From positions 1 to 64,000 of the forward strand of contig DAOUJS010000140.1 of the NCBI GenBank assembly GCA_034422355.1: a stretch of 64,000 bases of DNA, written 5' to 3'. The notes below the pieces were generated by a model. That model worked only from the letters and a program-made list of their open reading frames with translations, ran no database searches and was not told the DNA's origin. Source of the DNA: CATOSP01 sp034422355 (GTDB taxonomy: Bacteria > Chloroflexota > Dehalococcoidia > Lucifugimonadales > UBA3495). This document shows, piece after piece, positions 8,886 through 15,111 of the stretch; positions within the stretch are counted from its first letter, which is position 1; each line of letters opens with the position of its first letter. The position numbers and the translations under genes were made by a program.

Positions 8886-9458
8886 ATGCGAAACGCCCCC
8901 TCTCCCCGACGTCAACCGGAGATGTCTTTCTGGGGTGCCATTAGCCAGTGTTTACGCGAGTATGCCAGTTTCAGCGGAAGGGCTACACGGCGTGAGTTCT
9001 GGTGGTGGGTCCTAGCCATAATTGCCGGCTACTTCGCAGTGTCAGCAGTGTCAATCGTTGCCAGCCTTCTGATAGGCTTTTCGCTGCTGACTGAGATATT
9101 CCTACTGGTAGTCGCTCTACCGACCATGGCGGTGACTTCCCGGCGATTGCACGACATCAATAGGTCTGGCTGGTGGCAGTTGGCATGGTACACATTGGTG
9201 GCTCTCGCTGCGGCGCTGTCAATTGGCATCGGGTCCTGGATCGGACTCCTCAGAGCAAAAGAGAAATACTGGGGGGTCATGGAATTCGAGGATGCTATAC
9301 GGACACCGGAGTTTCTCATTTCCCTGACAATGGGAATTGTGATCGCCATAGTTCTCTGCGCGCCCCTGGTCATTGGGGGGATAATATTCATGGCTAGGGA
9401 GGGACAATCTGGTCCCAATCATTTTGGGTTTGATCCTCGTTTCACTGGTGGGCCGTAA
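8886..9458 (+). CDS. DUF805 membrane protein
   Basis: The protein of 190 residues has the DUF805 signature set: FSGRATRREFWWW near residue 35, the RRLHDINRSGWW block before a membrane helix, and a C-terminal PNHFGFDPR. Four membrane segments are visible. DUF805 proteins (YhaH-type) are small inner-membrane proteins of unknown role. AGGAGG at 8875-8880 lies five bases before ATG 8886. This ribosome site directly abuts the right end of the IS630 element, so the leader and promoter that originally drove the gene have been displaced and expression may now depend on the element. Confidence 0.85.
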   Translation: MRNAPSPRRQPEMSFWGAISQCLREYASFSGRATRREFWWWVLAIIAGYFAVSAVSIVASLLIGFSLLTEIFLLVVALPTMAVTSRRLHDINRSGWWQLAWYTLVALAAALSIGIGSWIGLLRAKEKYWGVMEFEDAIRTPEFLISLTMGIVIAIVLCAPLVIGGIIFMAREGQSGPNHFGFDPRFTGGP

Positions 9459-9539
9459 GTCACCAAGCCAAACACCCTACAGTCACTCCCCGAGAGTCGC
9501 GTCTCCCCCAGCCCGTCATCAATGCGTATCGAGTGAGTC

Positions 9540-9745
9540 GCCAATATCGCCCCGGAGTGGGTGTTTACCCAGGCCGGGGCGGTGCTGTTTATCGGCATCC
9601 TGGTCAACCTGGGGACCAGCTTCGCCAACTACACCCACAGCATAACCCTGCCGTCGATGGAGGCGTCGCTGAGCCTGTCCCACACCGAGTGCTGCTGATG
9701 GCCACGGTGCCCATCATGATGACCGTGCAGGCGCTCAGGAAATAG
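9540..9745 (+). pseudogene. Remnant of an MFS transporter
   Basis: Reading from about 9556 gives VFTQAGAVLFIGILVNLGTS followed by FANYTHSITLPSMEASLSLSHTE, the first membrane helix and following segment of a major facilitator superfamily permease. The frame then hits TGA near 9696. An overlapping frame yields MATVPIMMTVQALRK, which could be another part of the same gene. About 60 of an expected 400 codons remain, so this is debris. Confidence 0.5.
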
Positions 9746-9805
9746 CGGCGGGCCGGAAATGGTCCAGAGGCCGGCCCGCCTGGAGCACCGCAGGAGGCAA
9801 CAGCC

Positions 9806-10030
9806 ATGAGCACGCCCATCAACAGCTTCCAGGACATCTTGGACGCCATTCGGCAGGACCCGGCCCTCAGGGACGAGCTCAGGCACCACATCCTCACCGA
9901 GGAGCTGATGCAGCTGCCGCTGCAGGTGTCGGCCCGCCTCGACAGGATCGAGGAGAGCATCGGCACCCTCCAGGAGGGGCAGGCCAGCTTTCATCGTCCC
10001 GTGGCCGCTTGCCGCATGTTTTCGACTTGA
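9806..10030 (+). pseudogene. N-terminal stub of the coiled-coil/nuclease-like family
   Basis: The 74-residue product begins INSFQDILDAIRQDPALRDE and LTEELMQLPLQVSARLDRIE, closely parallel to the start of the complete protein encoded at 58514-59308 (DDFLEALRNNPQWRDAVRAQ, LGEDLLQLPV). After LQEGQASF the similarity stops and the frame closes within 12 codons, so the repeat region and the conserved C-terminal domain are missing. AGGAGG precedes the ATG by nine bases. It may still be translated, but it is best read as a truncated paralogue. Confidence 0.55.
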
Positions 10031-10084
10031 ACATCCCAGTATAAGAACGTGCTTGTTCATCGATTCTCGGCAGACCCTTACTTG

Positions 10085-10528
10085 CTACCCCGGCGCGGCG
10101 AACTCTCCAATCCAGCGCACGTTCTGGGCCGAGGACAACGCTGCGCGGTAAAACCTCTCATCGGCGGTCCAGTATTCGCAGCCGAGGATGTCCGCCAGGG
10201 CGAGATAGTGCGCGTCATAGACTGCTCCCTGCTGGAGGTGACTTGCAAGTTGGAGGGCTCTTAGGTGAAGGTCCGGTTCATCTCGCAACTCTATTCCCGA
10301 GGCCAGCAGATACCTCAGTAGTCGAACTGCATCCGAAACTGACAATTCGCCGCGCGCGACCCGGCGATGAAGGGCGTTCGCCACCTCAACCGGCATTAAG
10401 TACGGGGCAGCGGTTTGAATTCCGTCATTGGCCCACGCCCTGGAGATTGCCTGGGCCCGGTCAGAATTCTCCTCGCTGACCAGCCACTTGAAAGCCAAGC
10501 TTGCGTCCACGACAACCAAGCCATTCAC
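10085..10528 (-). CDS. PIN-domain toxin, VapC-like
   Basis: The 147-residue protein has the PIN-domain acidic residues in order: Asp in VVVDASLAFKWL near residue 8, Glu in MPVEVANAL, Asp in VYDAHYLALA near residue 104 and Asp in YWTADERF. These coordinate the metal for RNA cleavage in VapC toxins. Its start overlaps the stop of the upstream antitoxin gene by four bases, the usual antitoxin-first arrangement. The target RNA cannot be read from sequence. No lesion is visible. Confidence 0.9.
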   Translation of the reverse strand: MNGLVVVDASLAFKWLVSEENSDRAQAISRAWANDGIQTAAPYLMPVEVANALHRRVARGELSVSDAVRLLRYLLASGIELRDEPDLHLRALQLASHLQQGAVYDAHYLALADILGCEYWTADERFYRAALSSAQNVRWIGEFAAPG

Positions 10529-10812
10529 GACGCGCTCCTGGACTCACGAGCCTCCCGGATGAAATCCGCTGAATCGCCGGGCAGGATTCTTTCTCCAAAT
10601 ATCTCATCGCGCAGAGCATCCAGCCGGTCCAGGGCTTCGTGTCCGAATGGGAGGCCAGTCACGCCTGTTTCATCGTCCTTGGCCAACTCTCTATTTATGG
10701 CAGTTAAGCAATACTGTCGCATACTTATTCCCTTCATAGCGGCAATGGCTTTCAAGCGCCGCTGCGTCAAGGGTTCCAAGTCGAGGGTGAGCCGTTTTTT
10801 CTTAGCTTCCAT
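10525..10812 (-). CDS. Antitoxin of the VapC-like toxin, ribbon-helix-helix type
   Basis: Start taken at ATG 10812, which begins MEAKKKRLTLDLEPLTQRRL and has GGGGAG about nine bases upstream; a longer frame to 10863 exists but has no better support. The N-terminal 45 residues (RLTLDLEPLTQRRLKAIAAM, then SMRQYCLTAINREL) fit a ribbon-helix-helix DNA-binding fold. The C-terminal tail (about 50 residues, charged) would bind and block the toxin. It lies directly upstream of and overlaps the toxin gene. Autoregulation of the promoter near 10830-10870 is expected by analogy with vapBC loci, but I could not define an operator. Confidence 0.75.
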   Translation of the reverse strand: MEAKKKRLTLDLEPLTQRRLKAIAAMKGISMRQYCLTAINRELAKDDETGVTGLPFGHEALDRLDALRDEIFGERILPGDSADFIREARESRSAS

Positions 10813-11209
10813 TGTTGCCAACTCCCCAATATAATCTCCACGAGACAACGTTAGCGTAAACACAGAAACACGTCAAGGATGCGAACCAATAAATGACAAT
10901 CCGCAAGTGGAAGAACCGGCGGACGCCTGCCCTAACTTCTGGCGCTCAGATCTTTCGTCCTCTCCCACGTTCGTCCTCGCCCAGGTTCCTGTGGTGGCAC
11001 CCGCGTAGACATTCGTGCCAAACGCTCGGATAAGGGAAGGCAAAGATGTGTCAGGCTATGGGGACGCCCGTCTCGTCAAGTGTAAAGAAATAATGGGTGA
11101 GGTGAACCCGGAATTCAGACAAGTAGGCGAGTGAGGGCCCGGCTCCTGACAATAGCGAACCAGAGGCTCAAGTCTACTCACTGTCAGGGCAGATTGCTTG
11201 ACATGAAGT
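10813..11209. other. Intergenic stretch, about 400 bases, no supported gene
   Basis: Lies between the toxin-antitoxin promoter side and the 3' end of tRNA-Val. No convincing reading frame or recognised RNA. The segment contains repeated CTCCCACGTTCGTCCTCG-like text near 10960-10980 but no regular repeat. Confidence 0.4.
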
Positions 11210-11282
11210 GGGCAGTGCAGGACTCGAACCTGCGGCCTCCTGCGTGTAAAGCAGGCGCTCTAACCATCTGAGCTAACCGCCC
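11210..11282 (-). tRNA. tRNA-Val (anticodon TAC)
   Basis: Read on the minus strand, the 73 bases fold as a cloverleaf. Acceptor GGGCGGT pairs with ACTGCCC (one G-U). The D arm contains TAGCTCAGATGGTTAGAGC. The anticodon stem CCTGC/GCAGG closes the loop TTTACAC with anticodon TAC. The T arm contains GGTTCGAGTCC. CCA is not encoded. Confidence 0.96.
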
Positions 11283-11539
11283 TCGGCGGGGCCAACCATC
11301 CCGGCAGGGATGGCAACAGGGCAACGCCCCGGTGGACCGCCGCAGTCTGGTCAGACCGCAGACGTTGGAAGCAACCCCGTCTGTTGGCCCGTTTATTGAA
11401 TCACCTCCAGCCGGGGGCGTCAACGCCGGGCGCTGACCACGGCGTTCCGTGCTGCGCAGGGCTGGTTTAGAATGGACAATACCCGGGTCAGGAAGCCTTG
11501 GGAAATGCTGTTGCCGGGAATCCGCTTTTGGAGGGCGTG

Positions 11540-12028
11540 GTGAGTCCCTTTCACTTTTGTCCCAAGTGCGGGGGCCGGTTGCGGACGCCGGTCAGGCGCC
11601 AGGTATGCGAGGACTGTGGCTTTGTATATTTTCGTAACCCCACCGCTGGCGTGGCCGTGATCATTCTCGAGGATGGAAAGATTCTTATGGGGCGCCGTTC
11701 CCGGGGCAGGTACAAGGAGGCGTGGTGTATTCCCTGTGGCCACGTGGAATGGGGGGAGGACGTCCGCTGCGCCGCCCGGCGGGAGTTCCTGGAAGAGACC
11801 GGGCTGGAGGTGGAATTGGGCCCGGTCTATACGGTGCATTCCAACTTCCACGATCCAAGGACGCTGACGGTGGGAATCTGGTTCCGGGGCATCCGCACCG
11901 GCGGCGAATTGCAGGCTGGCGACGACCTGGACATGGTCGATTATTTTCCATTGGACCAACTCCCCGCCCCCCTTGCTTTCCCCACTGACCTGCTGGTGCT
12001 TGAGCAACTCCGGAGGGAAGCAGGGTGA
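11540..12028 (+). CDS. Nudix hydrolase with N-terminal zinc ribbon
   Basis: A zinc ribbon (FHFCPKCGGRL ... CEDCG) at the N terminus precedes a Nudix domain. The Nudix box is complete: GHVEWGEDVRCAARREF followed by LEETGLEV, fitting GX5EX7REUXEEXGU. Family members with this ribbon include NudC-like and ADP-ribose or NAD(H) pyrophosphatases; the exact substrate is unknown. GTG 11540 is preferred because GGAGGG at 11530-11535 stands just upstream and the protein then begins SPFHFCPKC as in relatives; ATG 11498 in the same frame is the alternative and would add 14 residues. It is separate from the block that starts at 12141, which has its own promoter. Confidence 0.85.
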   Translation: MSPFHFCPKCGGRLRTPVRRQVCEDCGFVYFRNPTAGVAVIILEDGKILMGRRSRGRYKEAWCIPCGHVEWGEDVRCAARREFLEETGLEVELGPVYTVHSNFHDPRTLTVGIWFRGIRTGGELQAGDDLDMVDYFPLDQLPAPLAFPTDLLVLEQLRREAG

Positions 12029-12059
12029 GTCAATAAATCGCCGGACTCCTCAAAATTTC

Positions 12060-12087
12060 TTGACAGTCTTGCGTTAGCATCTAAATC
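12060..12087 (+). promoter_or_regulatory. Sigma-70-type promoter for the 12.1-20.7 kb block
   Basis: TTGACA at 12060-12065 matches the -35 consensus exactly. After a 16-base spacer, TAAATC at 12082-12087 is a fair -10 box. It lies 54 bases before the TTG start of the secreted protein and faces the whole efflux block. Confidence 0.6.
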
Positions 12088-12140
12088 GTCACCGATGTGC
12101 ACAGGGAAGGACAACATCACGTGACTGGGAGGTAAGACCC

Positions 12141-12635
12141 TTGAGAAAGCGCACGATTGCCATATTGGTGGCTGCAGGACTGTTGGCGTTGGGACTGACT
12201 GTGGGTGTGGTCATGGCCCAGGACGGAGGGAATGGCGCTTTATCCTCCCCGGCGGCGGGGACAACATTCGCCGACCGTGTCGCGACCATTCTCGGCCTGG
12301 AGGCTGATACGGTGCGGGAGGCGTTTACCGAGGCCCGCAGAGACCAGGAAGACGGGGCGTATAAGAGCCGGTTGGACCGGATGGTAGAGGCTGGGCGGCT
12401 GACACAGGAGGAAGCCGACGCCCGCTATGCCTGGTTCCAGGACAGGCCGGACAGCGTGATCAGGGAGCATGGCAAAGGGAAGCGGGGAAGGTTATCCTTC
12501 AACCGTGGCCGGTTCGATGGTCGCGGGGACGGGTGGGATGGTCCCAGGAGAGGCCGGCACGGCCGGTTTGGAGGGGCAAAGGGACAAATGACTCCCGTTG
12601 ACCCCGCGCCAACCCATTCCGGTGGGTCTTCGTAA
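12141..12635 (+). CDS. Small secreted helical protein heading the efflux block
   Basis: The start is TTG 12141, eight bases after GGGAGG. Residues 1-26 are a clean signal peptide ending VVMA-QD. The mature part has a helical pair: FADRVATILGLEADTVREAF and LDRMVEAGRLTQEEADARYA, a pattern shared with small secreted DUF2680-like proteins of Gram-positive bacteria and Chloroflexota, and reminiscent in layout of Spy/CpxP-type envelope proteins. The last 50 residues are Gly/Arg-rich and basic. It stands immediately before a two-component pair, so a sensory or chaperone role in the envelope is plausible but inferred only from position. Confidence 0.65.
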   Translation: MRKRTIAILVAAGLLALGLTVGVVMAQDGGNGALSSPAAGTTFADRVATILGLEADTVREAFTEARRDQEDGAYKSRLDRMVEAGRLTQEEADARYAWFQDRPDSVIREHGKGKRGRLSFNRGRFDGRGDGWDGPRRGRHGRFGGAKGQMTPVDPAPTHSGGSS

Positions 12636-12660
12636 GTGGCGCAACCAACGCGCTGGCGGC

Positions 12661-12693
12661 GGCCCCATTCCTCGTCACCGGAGGAACGGGGCC
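12661..12693 (+). terminator. Hairpin between the secreted-protein gene and the response regulator
   Basis: GGCCCCATTCCTC (12661-12673) pairs with GAGGAACGGGGCC (12681-12693) with one mismatch and a seven-base loop. No T tract follows, so it could be an attenuator or RNA-stabilising hairpin that lowers downstream expression rather than a full terminator. Confidence 0.4.
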
Positions 12694-12821
12694 CGTATCC
12701 ATACGCGCCGCAGACCGCAATCACGGTGTCCTTCACTCATTATTTCCATAGAGTTTTAGGTCAAGGGCTATGACAGGCGACGGTATAAGGTGTCTGTGCT
12801 CTGAGCAAAGGAGATTTGAGA

Positions 12822-13511
12822 GTGGGCAGCACCGTTCTTGTAGTTGAGGATGATCCGCACACCGTTGAGGTTGTCCGCCTGTACTTGCAGCGTGACGGCC
12901 ATTCTGTGCTGACGGCCCAGGATGGACTGTCCGGCCTCCGGTTGTTCCGGGAGGGCAGGCCGGACCTGGTAGTCCTGGACCTGATGCTTCCCGGCATGGA
13001 CGGGTTGCAGGTCTGCCGTACCATCAGACAGGAATCGGATGTGCCCATTGTGATGCTCACCGCCAGGGTGGAGGAGGAAGACCGGGTGGCAGGGCTTGAA
13101 TTGGGCGCGGACGACTATGTGACCAAGCCATTCAGCCTCCGGGAGTTGGCGGCAAGGGTCCGGGCTGTGTTGCGGCGGACGATTCAAGATGCCGCGGAAC
13201 GCAGCCCCACAATCCTTACCTGCGGCGAAATCTCCATGGATACTCAGATGCGGACTGTGTCGGTGGGTGACTCTCCATTGAAGCTGACTCCCACCGAGTT
13301 CCGCCTGTTGGCCATGCTGCTCAGGGAACCGGGGAAGACCTTCACCAGGGACCAGATCATTGACCGGGTGTTCGGTTACGATTTCGACGGATTTGACCGG
13401 ACTGTTGACTCGCACGTATACAGTCTAAGACGAAAACTTGACGCCGCGGCGAAGGACCGGCGCTACATTCAAACGGTCTACGGGGTAGGTTACAGGCTCG
13501 GCGATGCGTAG
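12822..13511 (+). CDS. OmpR-family response regulator
   Basis: Receiver domain in residues 1-115: acidic pair in VVEDD, phospho-acceptor Asp in VVLDLMLPGMDG (about residue 53), Thr in VMLTAR and Lys in YVTKPFS. A winged-helix DNA-binding domain follows (about 130-225) with LTPTEFRLLAML, FTRDQI and the YSLRRKLD recognition helix. The start is GTG 12822 because AAGGAG at 12808-12813 sits eight bases before it; the in-frame TTG at 12816 would leave only two bases. The gene overlaps the kinase gene by eight bases, so the two are co-translated. Its targets probably include the efflux genes that follow. Confidence 0.92.
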   Translation: MGSTVLVVEDDPHTVEVVRLYLQRDGHSVLTAQDGLSGLRLFREGRPDLVVLDLMLPGMDGLQVCRTIRQESDVPIVMLTARVEEEDRVAGLELGADDYVTKPFSLRELAARVRAVLRRTIQDAAERSPTILTCGEISMDTQMRTVSVGDSPLKLTPTEFRLLAMLLREPGKTFTRDQIIDRVFGYDFDGFDRTVDSHVYSLRRKLDAAAKDRRYIQTVYGVGYRLGDA

Positions 13512-14943
13512 ATGGTTTTTCAGCCTGTGGTTCCGGCTGGTGGCCGGGTTCGCCCTGATCCTTGCCGTTACCCTGGGCAGCGTCAGCTTCTACATTGCCA
13601 ACGCCGCGGAGCGGGAAGCCGGGAACTTCGAGCGCTTGCAGGAGAGGGTGCGGCAGGACCGGATTCAGCGGTTGGTCTCCAGGACGTATGCAGACGAACT
13701 GGGAACGTCGCCCCATACCGGCTTGCCGGCCGGGGAGCGGCGGATAGGACCCGCACACGGGGAGAACGTTGGCGGCCCGGAAGAGCAGGAGTTGCAGAGA
13801 GTCCTGGAAAGGTCGGCTCCCCTTGTCGGGCGGCGCATAGTCGTCCGGGACAGCAAAGGCAACATCGTGGGCGATTCCCACCGCCGTCATGGCCCTCCGT
13901 GGCGCCGGTGGAATCGGGGAGGCCGGCATTCTGCCATTGTGATGGATGGCAGGCAGGTCGGCTCTGTCGAAGTTGGCCCCAACATCCCTGGCGACACCCC
14001 CGGCGAACCGAGTGTCTCCAACCTGGTCTCTTCCATCAACAACTACCTGGTATGGACCGGCCTTGCCGCCGGACTTGGCGGTGTGCTGCTGGTGTCCCTG
14101 GTGTCCCGGCAAATCCTGTCGCCGGTCCAGGCGCTCGGCGCGGTGGCGTCCCGGTTGGGACGGGGCGATCTGTCTCACCGTGCCGCCAGTTCCGGCCCCA
14201 CGGAAATCAGGGAGTTGGCCGACTCCTTCAACCGCATGGCGGTCAGCCTGCAGGAAGCCGAATCGCAGCGCCGGAACCTGGTGGCCGATGTGGCCCACGA
14301 ACTGCGAACCCCGCTGTTCAACATTCAGGGATACCTGGAAGCGATCAAGGACGGCCTGTTGGAACCTGATGCCGGCACCATCGACACGATACACGGGCAG
14401 GTCCTTCACCTGGGCCGGCTCGTCGAGGACCTCCGGCTGCTGGCCCAGGCCGAAGCCGGCGCGCTTCACCTGGACCTTGCGACCGACTCGCTGGACGACG
14501 TGATTGCCAGGGTGGTGGATGCGGCGCGCCCGCGGGCTGAGGCGGGCGGCGTTTCCCTGCGCTACACGGCCCCGGAGCGGCAGGTCCTGGCTGCGATGGA
14601 CCGGACGCGGATCGCGCAGGTTGTCTCGAATCTGCTGGACAATGCGGTGCAGCACACACCGCCGGGCGGCAGTGTCACCGTCGCTATGGGACTGACCGCG
14701 CCCGGAATGGCCAGGGTCTCGGTGGCTGACGACGGGGAGGGCATCCCGGCTGAAGACCTGCCGCTGATATTCGAACGGTTTTACCGGGTTGATCCATCGC
14801 GTTCCCGGGCCACCGGCGGGGCAGGACTCGGGCTGACCATTGCCCGGCGGCTGGTGGAAGCACACGGCGGGACAATTTGGGCGGAAAGTCCGGAGCTCAG
14901 TGGCGCTACAGTATATTTCGAGTTGCCCGTGAGCCAGGGATGA
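13504..14943 (+). CDS. Membrane sensor histidine kinase
   Basis: The 479-residue kinase has a first membrane helix at about residues 10-32, an extracytoplasmic sensor loop of about 150 residues, a second helix near 180-202 and a HAMP linker. The HisKA helix carries the phospho-accepting His in DVAHELRTPLFN (H265). The ATPase domain has the N box NLLDNAVQHTPPGG, the G1 box DDGEGIPAEDL and the G2 box GAGLGLTIARRL. All catalytic parts are intact. The sensor loop is rich in Arg, Gly and His (HRRHGPPWRRW), which may bind metal or an anionic ligand. It overlaps its regulator gene and precedes the adaptor gene by 168 bases. Confidence 0.93.
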   Translation: MRRWFFSLWFRLVAGFALILAVTLGSVSFYIANAAEREAGNFERLQERVRQDRIQRLVSRTYADELGTSPHTGLPAGERRIGPAHGENVGGPEEQELQRVLERSAPLVGRRIVVRDSKGNIVGDSHRRHGPPWRRWNRGGRHSAIVMDGRQVGSVEVGPNIPGDTPGEPSVSNLVSSINNYLVWTGLAAGLGGVLLVSLVSRQILSPVQALGAVASRLGRGDLSHRAASSGPTEIRELADSFNRMAVSLQEAESQRRNLVADVAHELRTPLFNIQGYLEAIKDGLLEPDAGTIDTIHGQVLHLGRLVEDLRLLAQAEAGALHLDLATDSLDDVIARVVDAARPRAEAGGVSLRYTAPERQVLAAMDRTRIAQVVSNLLDNAVQHTPPGGSVTVAMGLTAPGMARVSVADDGEGIPAEDLPLIFERFYRVDPSRSRATGGAGLGLTIARRLVEAHGGTIWAESPELSGATVYFELPVSQG

Positions 14944-15111
14944 ACGCGCTGACGGACGGGGGCATAACACAGGCATCCCGCGCCGGACTTTTTGGGGACG
15001 GATACTACCCGCGGCCCTGGTCGGCATATTTGGTATGGGGCGTGTTTGGTGTGGGACGGCGTTCTCAGTAACCGTTGGCCGTCAATATAGGACCCCGGAG
15101 GAAGATGAGCT

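Noticed and set aside
13357..15027. 556-codon open frame antisense to the histidine kinase
   Set aside because: Sense strand encodes a complete kinase; the antisense product is Arg/Pro/Gln-rich and has no recognisable domain.
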